A stretch of 9,060 nucleotides of DNA from Thermoplasmata archaeon. GTDB taxonomy: Archaea; Thermoplasmatota; E2; UBA202; JdFR-43. Every line of letters starts with the position of its first letter. Position 1 is the first letter of the stretch. This document shows positions 1-5,305 of the stretch, in pieces. The stretch is taken from contig JAGGXG010000128.1 in assembly GCA_021163175.1 (NCBI GenBank), positions 1 to 9,060 of the forward strand. Direction: 5' to 3'. The notes under the pieces are model-generated. The model was given only the letters and a program-made list of their open reading frames with translations, did not search any database and was not told where the DNA came from. A program made the translations under genes and the position numbers.

Positions 1-81
1 AGGAAGTGGAAAGCATCTATAGCTCTTCCAAAAGAAAAGGAGAAGAGAGAGGAAATAGCCAAGCTTATAATGGAGCTATGA
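1..81 (+). CDS. 3' end of an unidentified upstream gene (partial)
   Basis: Frame 1 is open from the window edge to a TGA at 79-81. It gives 26 residues ending in a charged helix-like tail (…EKREEIAKLIMEL). The stop overlaps the preferred kae1 start as ATGA (78-81), the same junction used at bud32/pyrophosphatase and tyrS/DUF72 in this window, which is the main reason to believe it. The fragment is too short to assign to a family. It probably belongs to the same operon as kae1. An alternative is that this stretch is an N-terminal extension of Kae1 in another frame, which is less likely because Kae1 proteins normally begin right at the LGIEGTAHT strand. Confidence 0.55.
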   Translation, partial: RKWKASIALPKEKEKREEIAKLIMEL

Positions 82-1064
82 TTTCTCTCGGGATAGAAGG
101 AACAGCTCACACTCTTGGAATAGCTGTGGTTGAAGAAGCCGATGGAAAATGCAGAGTTCTTTCAAATGAGACAAGAATGTACAGGCCAAAGCAGGGTGGA
201 ATCCATCCAAGAGAAGCTGCAAATCATCATGCAATGCATTTCCCTTCATTATTAAAAGAGGCAATAGATAAAGCTTCCATAAGCTTAAAAGAAATAGATT
301 TGATAGGATTTTCCATTGGCCCAGGCCTGGGACCATGTTTAAGAACTGTAGCCACTGCTGCAAGGGTTCTTGCTCTAAAATACAAAAAACCTTTGATGGG
401 TGTCAACCATTGCATAGCACATCTCGAGATAGGGAAAGCATTGACAGGCAGCAATGATCCTGTTTTGCTTTATGCTTCTGGAGGAAACACACAGGTTATA
501 TCATTGCTTAAAAGAAGATACAGAATATTTGGAGAAACTCTCGATATTGGAATAGGAAATTGTCTTGATAAATTTGGAAGAGCCATTGGCATACCATTTC
601 CAGCTGGCCCCAGAATAGAAAAAATCGCAAAGAACGGGAAAAAATACATTCCATTACCTTATTCTGTCAAAGGAATGGATGTTTCCTTTTCTGGCATTTT
701 AACAGCTTCTCTCGCCTCAATCAAAAAAGAAAGAATAGAAGATATAGCATATTCATTGCAGGAAACATGTTTCAGTATGCTTGCCGAAGTTACGGAAAGA
801 GCCATGGCTCATCTGGAAAAGGACGAGGTTCTGCTCGGCGGCGGCGTCGCCTCCAACGCGAGGCTTCAGGAGATCATGAGGGTGATGGCGAAAGAGAGGG
901 GTGCAAAGTTTTTTGTGCCTCCTCGAAGCTATTTAGTTGACAATGGAGCCATGATAGCGTGGACGGCGATTTTGATGTATGAAGCAGGTTATAGAATGGG
1001 GCTTGAGGATACGAAGGTGAGGCAAAATTTCAGGACGGATGAGGTTGAGGTAAAATGGAGCTGA
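78..1064 (+). CDS. kae1: tRNA N6-adenosine threonylcarbamoyltransferase Kae1 (KEOPS catalytic subunit)
   Basis: Kae1 transfers the threonylcarbamoyl group from TC-AMP to A37 of ANN-decoding tRNAs, acting in the cytoplasm within the KEOPS complex. With the start at 78 the protein has 328 residues, normal for archaeal Kae1. Visible ASKHA-fold motifs are IEGTAH (6-11), PREAANHH (44-51), the metal-binding HxxxH pair H111/H115 in VNHCIAH, the nucleotide loop SGGNTQ (134-139), GETLDIGIGNCLDKFGR (152-168), a GGGVASN loop, and D288 in DNGAMIAW as the third metal ligand. An ATG at 6 is in frame, but the 24 extra residues do not resemble the family and overlap the open frame of the upstream gene. GGAG lies 2 nt before ATG78, and the start overlaps the upstream stop as ATGA. 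The stop overlaps bud32 by 10 nt. A GC-rich patch sits at about 821-900. Confidence 0.95.
   Translation: MISLGIEGTAHTLGIAVVEEADGKCRVLSNETRMYRPKQGGIHPREAANHHAMHFPSLLKEAIDKASISLKEIDLIGFSIGPGLGPCLRTVATAARVLALKYKKPLMGVNHCIAHLEIGKALTGSNDPVLLYASGGNTQVISLLKRRYRIFGETLDIGIGNCLDKFGRAIGIPFPAGPRIEKIAKNGKKYIPLPYSVKGMDVSFSGILTASLASIKKERIEDIAYSLQETCFSMLAEVTERAMAHLEKDEVLLGGGVASNARLQEIMRVMAKERGAKFFVPPRSYLVDNGAMIAWTAILMYEAGYRMGLEDTKVRQNFRTDEVEVKWS
1047..1050 (+). promoter_or_regulatory. Ribosome binding site of bud32
   Basis: GAGG lies 4 nt before ATG 1055, inside the kae1 coding region. It matches the archaeal anti-Shine-Dalgarno sequence and supports re-initiation on bud32 by ribosomes finishing kae1. Confidence 0.5.
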
Positions 1065-1675
1065 TAAAAAGAGGGGCGGAGGCAGAAATATATAAAGCGA
1101 GATGGATGGGGAGGGAAGTTGTTATAAAAAGGAGAATAAGAAAAGGATACAGAATAAAGGAACTCGACGAAGAAATAAGGAAAAGAAGAACGAAAGAAGA
1201 GGCAATTTTGATGGTGGATGCAAGAAAAGCTGGAGCGAGCGTGCCAATAATATATGATGTCGATACAGTCAAAATGGAAATAATCATGGAATACATTGAT
1301 GGAAAGAGAATAAAGGATATAATTGATGCTGAAAGCTCTTCCAGGCAAAGAGAAATATGCGAAATGATTGGAGAAAGTGTTGCAAAAATGCATTCAAATG
1401 GTATAATACACGGCGATCTGACAACGTCGAACATGATTCTGACAGACAGACTTTACTTCATTGATTTTGGACTTGGAATGAAAAGTTTTGAGATGGAAGC
1501 CATGGGTGTTGACATGCATTTGTTGATGGAAGCTTTCAATGCAGCTCATGCGAATAAAAAACTATTCGAATGGGTCTTCGATGCCTATGAAGAAAATTTT
1601 GATAGGGCAAAGGAAGTTAAAAAGAAAATAGAAGAGATAATAAAGCGTGGTCGTTATATGAAGCGGGTATCATGA
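1055..1675 (+). CDS. bud32: KEOPS atypical kinase/ATPase Bud32 (PRPK-type)
   Basis: Bud32 is the small Rio/piD261-type kinase of KEOPS; it binds Kae1 and its ATPase activity is needed for t6A formation. The 206 residues show the family's minimal kinase fold. A short glycine-poor loop GAEAEIY (7-13) replaces a canonical P-loop, followed by the catalytic Lys K25 in VVIKRRIRK, the helix-C Glu in RTKEEA (45-50), hinge MEYIDG (78-83), catalytic loop HGDLTTSN (119-126) with D121 and N126, and the metal-binding IDFGLG (136-141) with D137. The C-terminus is a basic tail (RGRYMKRVS), typical of archaeal Bud32. In several archaea, for example Methanocaldococcus jannaschii, Kae1 and Bud32 are one fused protein. 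Here they are separate frames overlapping by 10 nt, so close stoichiometric coupling is expected. Confidence 0.95.
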   Translation: MELIKRGAEAEIYKARWMGREVVIKRRIRKGYRIKELDEEIRKRRTKEEAILMVDARKAGASVPIIYDVDTVKMEIIMEYIDGKRIKDIIDAESSSRQREICEMIGESVAKMHSNGIIHGDLTTSNMILTDRLYFIDFGLGMKSFEMEAMGVDMHLLMEAFNAAHANKKLFEWVFDAYEENFDRAKEVKKKIEEIIKRGRYMKRVS

Positions 1676-2202
1676 TTTATTTCATAACTGGAAACAGGCA
1701 CAAATATGTGGAAGCAAAGAAAATAATAGACGATATTGAAATGAAGCATATTCCATATCCAGAGATACAGGCGGATAGTCTTGAAGAAGTGGCAAAATTT
1801 GGAATAGACTATTTAAAAAATAAAATAGAGGCAAAATTCTTTCTTGAAGATTCTGGATTGTTTATCGACGCCTTAAAAGGTTTTCCAGGTGTTTACTCGG
1901 CATATGTTTTCAAAACAATTGGAAATGATGGCATCCTTAAGCTTATGGAAGGGAAAAAGGAAAGGAAAGCGTATTTCAAGGCTGTTATAGCATATTATGA
2001 TGGTTCAGTCCATATTTTCCAAGGAATATGTTATGGAGAAATAGCAATGGAAAAAAGAGGCGAGGGTTTTGGATATGACCCTATTTTCGTGCCGGAAGGA
2101 AGCAAAAAAACATTTGGGGAAATGAGTAAGGAAGAGAAAAATAAATACTCGCATAGAGGAAAGGCTTTAATGGCTTTTAAAAAATTTCTAAACTCGCAAT
2201 GA
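1672..2202 (+). CDS. Non-canonical purine NTP pyrophosphatase (RdgB/HAM1 family, XTP/ITP-specific)
   Basis: This family hydrolyses ITP, dITP and XTP to the monophosphate plus pyrophosphate, keeping deaminated purines out of RNA and DNA. All signature motifs are present in 176 residues: TGNRHKYVE (6-14) with the phosphate-binding Lys K11, LEDSGLFIDAL (58-68) with the probable general base D60, FPGVYSAY (71-78), GEGFGYDPIF (130-139) and SHRGKA (160-165). The length is usual for archaeal members. Its ATG overlaps the bud32 TGA as ATGA (1672-1675), so it is the third gene of the kae1-bud32 operon. Its 3' end overlaps the convergent epimerase gene by 15 nt. Confidence 0.94.
   Translation: MIYFITGNRHKYVEAKKIIDDIEMKHIPYPEIQADSLEEVAKFGIDYLKNKIEAKFFLEDSGLFIDALKGFPGVYSAYVFKTIGNDGILKLMEGKKERKAYFKAVIAYYDGSVHIFQGICYGEIAMEKRGEGFGYDPIFVPEGSKKTFGEMSKEEKNKYSHRGKALMAFKKFLNSQ
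2179..2184 (-). terminator. Oligo-T terminator candidate for the epimerase gene
   Basis: Read on the minus strand, a run of six T follows the epimerase stop codon (2188-2190) by a few bases, inside the antisense of the pyrophosphatase gene. Oligo-T tracts without hairpins are the usual archaeal intrinsic terminators. The run is short. Confidence 0.35.
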
Positions 2203-2808
2203 TTCTATTGCTTTTTTGTAGCTTTTACTCCCAAAAATGTATGAGCCAGCGACAACAACGTCGGCGCCTGCCTCCTTTACTTTTTTAACATTGCTTTCGT
2301 TTATTCCGCCATCCACGCCAATGTAGCCATCGAACATTTTCCTTGCTTTCTTTATCTTTTTCACCATCCCATCTATGAATTTCTGTCCACCAAATCCCGG
2401 TTCGACCGTCATTATCAGAAGCAAATCTATTTCATCTAAAATATTTTCTACAGTTGACAAGGAAGTTGCTGGATTTAAAGCCACGCCAACCTTGCAATGC
2501 TTCTTTATCTCTTTAACCATTCTGTACAGGCTATGGGTTGCTTCCGCATGCACAGTTATTATATCTGCTCCAGCCTTAACAAAATCCATATAATATTTTT
2601 CTGGCTCGGAAATCATTAAATGGACATCGAAAGGAAGCATCGTAACCTTTCTTATGCTTTTGACGACGATTGCCCCAATAGTCATATTTGGAACAAAATG
2701 GCCATCCATAATATCGAGATGAATCCAATCTGCATATGGTTCGATAGCTTTTATCTCTTCTCCAAGTTTTGAGAAGTCGGCAGAAAGCAATGAGGGAGCA
2801 ACAATCAT
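2188..2808 (-). CDS. rpe: Ribulose-phosphate 3-epimerase
   Basis: The enzyme interconverts D-ribulose 5-phosphate and D-xylulose 5-phosphate in the non-oxidative pentose phosphate pathway. The 206 residues form a TIM barrel with every family signature: APSLLSADFS (4-13), HLDIMDGHFVPN (30-41), DVHLMI (61-66), TVHAEA, GVALNPAT, TVEPGFGGQKF and GVDGGINESN. Expected metal ligands are H30, D32, H63 and D166, with D32 and D166 as the acid/base pair. An ATG 48 nt upstream (2856) would add a hydrophobic 16-residue leader. I chose the start at 2808 because the family begins at IVAPSLLSADF and because a TATA box centred about 21 nt upstream lies inside the longer version. The gene follows the ferredoxin by 51 nt but seems to have its own promoter. 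Confidence 0.95.
   Translation of the reverse strand: MIVAPSLLSADFSKLGEEIKAIEPYADWIHLDIMDGHFVPNMTIGAIVVKSIRKVTMLPFDVHLMISEPEKYYMDFVKAGADIITVHAEATHSLYRMVKEIKKHCKVGVALNPATSLSTVENILDEIDLLLIMTVEPGFGGQKFIDGMVKKIKKARKMFDGYIGVDGGINESNVKKVKEAGADVVVAGSYIFGSKSYKKAIESLRV
2212..2217 (+). terminator. Oligo-T terminator candidate for the kae1-bud32-pyrophosphatase operon
   Basis: Six T on the plus strand begin 10 nt after the pyrophosphatase stop (2200-2202), within the antisense of the epimerase gene. It is the first T-run downstream of the operon. Confidence 0.35.
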
Positions 2809-2825
2809 ATTGTTATATGTTAGGA

Positions 2826-2833
2826 TATATAAA
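2826..2833 (-). promoter_or_regulatory. TATA box of the epimerase gene
   Basis: The minus strand reads TTTATATA, a consensus archaeal TATA box, with its centre about 21 nt upstream of ATG 2808. Transcription would begin at or next to the start codon, giving a leaderless mRNA. No Shine-Dalgarno sequence is present. Confidence 0.6.
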
Positions 2834-2837
2834 AAAA
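2831..2837 (-). terminator. T7 tract downstream of ferredoxin
   Basis: Seven T on the minus strand begin 22 nt after the ferredoxin stop (2860-2862). The tract overlaps the upstream edge of the epimerase TATA box, so one AT-rich element may serve as terminator and promoter. Confidence 0.4.
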
Positions 2838-2859
2838 TAATGAAAAGGGAAAGCAAAGC

Positions 2860-3069
2860 TTAATCCTCTATTTTCTCAAGGGTTATGCACTCCGCTGGAC
2901 AGGACTCGACAGCCTGTTTAACACAATCATACAGGCTGTCATCTATCTCTGGCTTCAGCACAGTGCTTATTCCCTCATCATCCAGCTTGAACACTTCTGG
3001 ACACAGGCTCTCACATACGCCATCTCCAATGCATGCATCCCTATCAACACTTACCTTATATTTTGCCAT
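2860..3069 (-). CDS. Ferredoxin, single [4Fe-4S] cluster with Asp ligand (Pyrococcus type)
   Basis: A 69-residue electron carrier. The cluster motif is C13-IG-D16-GV-C19-ESL-C23-P with a distal C57-P. The second cysteine of the classical CxxCxxC is Asp (D16), exactly as in Pyrococcus furiosus ferredoxin (CIGDAIC…). By that homology C13, D16, C19 and C57 are the cluster ligands, while C23 and C49 would form the structural disulfide. C61 is an extra cysteine, and only one cluster is expected. The N-terminal strand KYKVSVDRDACIGDG and the acidic C-terminus also resemble that protein. The start is fixed by AGGTGG 5 nt upstream and a TATA box further out. The epimerase lies downstream on the same strand; no redox partner is adjacent, so the physiological partner cannot be told from context. 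Confidence 0.93.
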   Translation of the reverse strand: MAKYKVSVDRDACIGDGVCESLCPEVFKLDDEGISTVLKPEIDDSLYDCVKQAVESCPAECITLEKIED

Positions 3070-3074
3070 TCATA

Positions 3075-3080
3075 CCACCT
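3075..3080 (-). promoter_or_regulatory. Ribosome binding site of ferredoxin
   Basis: The minus strand reads AGGTGG, ending 5 nt before ATG 3069. It is one of the few clear Shine-Dalgarno sites in the window, consistent with this mRNA having a short leader, unlike its leaderless neighbours. Confidence 0.55.
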
Positions 3081-3100
3081 GAGCCTATATGGTAAAGCTC

Positions 3101-3108
3101 AATATAAA
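3101..3108 (-). promoter_or_regulatory. TATA box of ferredoxin
   Basis: The minus strand reads TTTATATT, preceded by a purine-rich GCAAAG that could serve as the BRE. The centre lies about 35 nt before the ATG, predicting a leader of roughly 10 nt that just accommodates the AGGTGG site. Confidence 0.55.
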
Positions 3109-3250
3109 CTTTGCTGTCTCTGTCCCAACTTTGTACTCTGCTTTAATGGCAATGGTTGTTTCCCGTATTTATGGTATAATCAACACCCGCAGTTCTATGC
3201 TCTCTATGATGGCGAGCTTGACGTGACAAGGTTTGATTGATCTGGACAGG
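3109..3250. other. Unassigned spacer, GC-richer than the flanking genes
   Basis: This lies between the ferredoxin promoter and the T7 terminator of the DUF72 gene. I count 53 G+C of 120 (44%) over 3111-3230, higher than sampled coding DNA nearby, whereas spacers in AT-rich archaea are normally poorer in GC. Several frames are open for short distances: a plus-strand ATG frame 3089-3226 (45 residues), and a plus frame ending at about 3240 with aromatic-rich residues (…LWYNQHPQFYALYDGELDVTRFD). None has a promoter or ribosome site I trust. A small CTTG/CAAG hairpin is visible near 3217-3230. It could be a non-coding RNA or a gene remnant. Confidence 0.3.
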
Positions 3251-3251
3251 C

Positions 3252-3258
3252 AAAAAAA
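3252..3258 (-). terminator. T7 terminator after the tyrS-DUF72 unit
   Basis: On the minus strand seven T follow the DUF72 stop codon (3261-3263) after only 2 nt. It is the cleanest oligo-T terminator candidate in the window and is not inside another gene. Confidence 0.55.
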
Positions 3259-3260
3259 TT

Positions 3261-3959
3261 TCATTCCTTTTTTAGCAATTCCATGAATTCCATGGCGTTT
3301 TTCATCATTTTTGTATTGTTGAACATGCAGTATGCGTTGTCATGCTTCAAACAAATTTCTTTAAGCCTCTTTAATTCATCCATGCTGTAATCATAATTGT
3401 AGCCTTTCATCCCATGAAGGCGATAATATTTTGGCATTCCATATAAACTTTCATTTTTGAATGGATCAACAACATGTATTAAGTCAAGCTCCTCGCATAT
3501 CTCTCTTATTGTCTCTTCTTTCCAGTTGCCACGCGGCTCCCATCCGAATATGAAGTCATGAGATATGCTCCAAAAAAATTCCTTCATATTCTTTATGTTT
3601 TCATCATTTTCTTTGAAAGATGCAGGACATTGAAATATGACAATGCTTGCTCTGAGCTCCTTTGCAATTTTTCTTGTTTCTTCCCATGCCCGCATGGTGT
3701 CGTCATTAACCCTAAAAAATCCATAGCTTCGCTTCGCTTCTATTCCTGCTTTCCTGTATGTTGGACTGCTGGCAGGATGAGTTATAATCTGCCATGTTTT
3801 AAGCGTGAATTCAAAGTCTGAAGGTGCAATGCTGCGCCACTTTTTTGCTGTTTCGATGCGAGGTAATTTGTAAAAAGTTTGCTGCACTTCCACAACTTTA
3901 AATATTTTGAAATATTTTGCCATCCCGCCAGCAAAACCGCAGCATCCGACTTTTATCAT
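3261..3959 (-). CDS. DUF72 family protein (TIM-barrel, function unknown)
   Basis: The 232 residues carry the DUF72 (YecE-like) signatures in order: VGCCGF (4-9), VEVQQTFYKLP (23-33), FEFTLKTWQIITHP (49-62), IFQCPASF (108-115), WEPRGNW (140-146), HVVDPF (162-167), YYRLHG (178-183) and a final FNNT (213-216). The family folds as a TIM barrel; its biochemical role is not established, so none is assigned. The length is about normal for archaeal members. The ATG overlaps the tyrS stop as ATGA (3956-3959), and there is no separate promoter, so it is co-transcribed with and translationally coupled to tyrS. No Shine-Dalgarno sequence is evident before it. Confidence 0.9.
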   Translation of the reverse strand: MIKVGCCGFAGGMAKYFKIFKVVEVQQTFYKLPRIETAKKWRSIAPSDFEFTLKTWQIITHPASSPTYRKAGIEAKRSYGFFRVNDDTMRAWEETRKIAKELRASIVIFQCPASFKENDENIKNMKEFFWSISHDFIFGWEPRGNWKEETIREICEELDLIHVVDPFKNESLYGMPKYYRLHGMKGYNYDYSMDELKRLKEICLKHDNAYCMFNNTKMMKNAMEFMELLKKE

Positions 3960-4948
3960 TTATCCATATAGCTTTTCAACCTATCTAAATTTTTTGGATT
4001 CTGCTTGAAATAATTGCGAATTGGCTCAATCATTCTATTTAAATATGAAGCAACGCCCATTTTTAAATCCAGTGGATGCAACAATTTTGAAACAAAATCT
4101 TTTTCCAAGGCATCGTAACTTTCATATTCCTTTCCATTTATTTCAATGCTCCCAAAGTGAGGGAATAAAAGATAGGCTGCAATTTCCATTACAGGATTCG
4201 AAGCATCGCCTTCTGGACAATAAGCTTTTTTTATCTTACGCTCTATCTCCTCTTTTTCATCATGAATGAAGATAGCAGTGCTTGGCTTGCTTTTTGACAT
4301 TTTTGCAACATCCATTCTCCCCTTCGCTTTAAGGCTGGATATGATTGGTGTGTGCAATGCAACGGGCTTTTTCATCTTCGCCTTATCTGCAAAGTCACGA
4401 GCAAGCATATGAGCATGCCTTTGATCCATGCCTCCTAAAGCAGCGTCCACATCAAGATAAAAAATATCGGCAACCTGCATTATTGGATATATAAATTTGG
4501 AAAAATCTTTTTCCGCTTCCTCCGCCCTCCTTCCCATTATATCCATTGCTCTCCTTACCCTAGCCAGCGATGTGGCTTTCGCTATTTTCAGAATGAGATT
4601 CCAGTAATTTACATCCTTAACGATGTCGCTTGCATAAATGTATTCAACGCCTTTTACTCCCATGGCAGCGAATGCATCTTTTATATACTCGCCACATGTT
4701 CTGATGGCATCCATGTTTCCATTAAGCTTATCATTGATCCATGCATGCCAGTCAGCAAGTAAAATTTTGACATCGAAACCAGCATTAACCAAATCCTTTA
4801 CCTTCTCCCCACACATCAGCCAGCCAAGATGAACAAAGCCAGATGGCTCGAAACCAATATACGCTTTTTTTTCTTCCTTTTCCATAACTTTTTTTAGCTC
4901 CTCAACTGTTATCACTTCCTTCAGATTTCTTGTTACGAGTTCAAGCAT
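3956..4948 (-). CDS. tyrS: Tyrosyl-tRNA synthetase, archaeal type
   Basis: A class I synthetase charging tRNA-Tyr. The 330 residues align by eye with Methanocaldococcus jannaschii TyrRS throughout. The HIGH-like motif is EPSGFVHLG (34-42), with Y30 as the tyrosine-pocket residue in AYIGFEPSG. The specificity helix YPIMQVADIFYLDVD (154-168) carries Y154, Q158 and D161, and GGMDQRHAHMLARD (172-185) carries Q176. KMSKSKP (216-222) is the complete KMSKS loop. C-terminal KKAYCPEG and LHPLDLK are also conserved. The M. jannaschii pocket pattern (Tyr, Gln, Asp, Gln) argues for tyrosine rather than tryptophan. No separate anticodon-binding domain is appended, as usual for archaea. A TATA box lies about 24 nt upstream, so the message is probably leaderless; the abrB-like gene ends 34 nt upstream. 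Confidence 0.96.
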   Translation of the reverse strand: MLELVTRNLKEVITVEELKKVMEKEEKKAYIGFEPSGFVHLGWLMCGEKVKDLVNAGFDVKILLADWHAWINDKLNGNMDAIRTCGEYIKDAFAAMGVKGVEYIYASDIVKDVNYWNLILKIAKATSLARVRRAMDIMGRRAEEAEKDFSKFIYPIMQVADIFYLDVDAALGGMDQRHAHMLARDFADKAKMKKPVALHTPIISSLKAKGRMDVAKMSKSKPSTAIFIHDEKEEIERKIKKAYCPEGDASNPVMEIAAYLLFPHFGSIEINGKEYESYDALEKDFVSKLLHPLDLKMGVASYLNRMIEPIRNYFKQNPKNLDRLKSYMDK

Positions 4949-4968
4949 AAAAGTTTATGGAAAAATGA

Positions 4969-4976
4969 TATTTAAA
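4969..4976 (-). promoter_or_regulatory. TATA box of tyrS
   Basis: The minus strand reads TTTAAATA, centred about 24 nt upstream of ATG 4948, placing the transcription start at the start codon. It sits immediately after the abrB-like stop codon. Confidence 0.55.
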
Positions 4977-4982
4977 TTTGAA

Positions 4983-5219
4983 CTATTCTTTCTTTGCACC
5001 CTCCATAAGTTTTCTTATTTCTTTTTCTATTTCCTGCAACAATTTTTCAAGAACTTCTGCTTTCGCTGCTATGAATCCCCATTTCTTCCATTTCCTTTTT
5101 CCAAATATGAGAATTTTATCCCCAGCCTTTATGTTTAACTCTCTTCTCAAACTTGCTGGCAATGCTATCTGTCCTCGCTCTCCTACAGTTGCGCTTCCAT
5201 AAAACTCGAGTTCAGCCAT
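4983..5219 (-). CDS. AbrB/SpoVT-type DNA-binding protein
   Basis: A 78-residue protein whose first 50 residues are a swapped-hairpin AbrB domain: SATVGERGQIALPASLRRELNIKAGD, with the characteristic GQI-LP-lR-eL-I-GD spacing (9-34), then strands KILIFGK and WGFIAAK. Residues 54-78 form an amphipathic charged helix (VLEKLLQEIEKEIRKLMEGAKKE) that may extend dimerisation. Such proteins act as dimeric or tetrameric transcription regulators, or as antitoxins when paired with a toxin. No toxin gene is adjacent, so a regulator is more likely. It is divergent from the MMPL transporter across an 86-bp spacer holding both promoters, which makes the transporter and itself the obvious candidate targets (inference). 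Confidence 0.85.
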   Translation of the reverse strand: MAELEFYGSATVGERGQIALPASLRRELNIKAGDKILIFGKRKWKKWGFIAAKAEVLEKLLQEIEKEIRKLMEGAKKE

Positions 5220-5238
5220 TGATTCTATATAAAATCCA

Positions 5239-5246
5239 GTATATAT
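5239..5246 (-). promoter_or_regulatory. Candidate TATA box of the abrB-like gene
   Basis: The minus strand reads ATATATAC, centred about 23 nt upstream of ATG 5219, the spacing seen at tyrS and the transporter. A better-matching TTTATATA (5226-5233) lies closer, but would start transcription inside the gene, so the farther box is preferred. Confidence 0.35.
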
Positions 5247-5254
5247 GTTTTTTC

Positions 5255-5274
5255 ATGTAAATCATACAATACAT
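5255..5274. repeat. Short inverted repeat between divergent promoters
   Basis: ATGTA (5255-5259) and TACAT (5270-5274) form an imperfectly spaced dyad with a 10-nt centre, a helical-turn spacing suited to a dimeric regulator. It lies between the abrB-like and transporter TATA boxes. The arms are only 5 bp in AT-rich DNA, so chance is a real alternative. Confidence 0.2.
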
Positions 5275-5278
5275 AATT

Positions 5279-5286
5279 TTTATATA
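5279..5286 (+). promoter_or_regulatory. TATA box of the MMPL transporter
   Basis: TTTATATA, a consensus archaeal box, is centred about 23 nt upstream of ATG 5306. No Shine-Dalgarno sequence precedes the ATG, so the mRNA is probably leaderless. Confidence 0.6.
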
Positions 5287-5305
5287 TGGCAAAGAATATT
5301 CAACC

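Noticed and set aside
63..72. TATAAT-like sequence upstream of kae1
   Set aside because: It is only about 10 nt from ATG 78, too close for an archaeal promoter, and lies in the coding end of the upstream gene.
6..77. Longer Kae1 beginning at ATG 6
   Set aside because: The 24 added residues are unlike Kae1 N-termini, and the same DNA is an open frame ending in an ATGA overlap with ATG 78.
2809..2856. Longer epimerase with a hydrophobic leader, resembling a signal peptide
   Set aside because: The epimerase is cytoplasmic, the core motif begins at residue 3 of the shorter form, and the added stretch contains the TATA box and T7 tract.
3089..3226. 45-codon plus-strand ORF in the spacer
   Set aside because: It has no Shine-Dalgarno site, no TATA box at the right distance, no recognisable motif, and CGT/CGC Arg codons unlike the neighbouring genes.
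4983..5219. AbrB-like protein as the antitoxin of a toxin-antitoxin pair
   Set aside because: Neither neighbour (tyrS or the transporter) is a toxin, and no small toxin-like ORF is adjacent.
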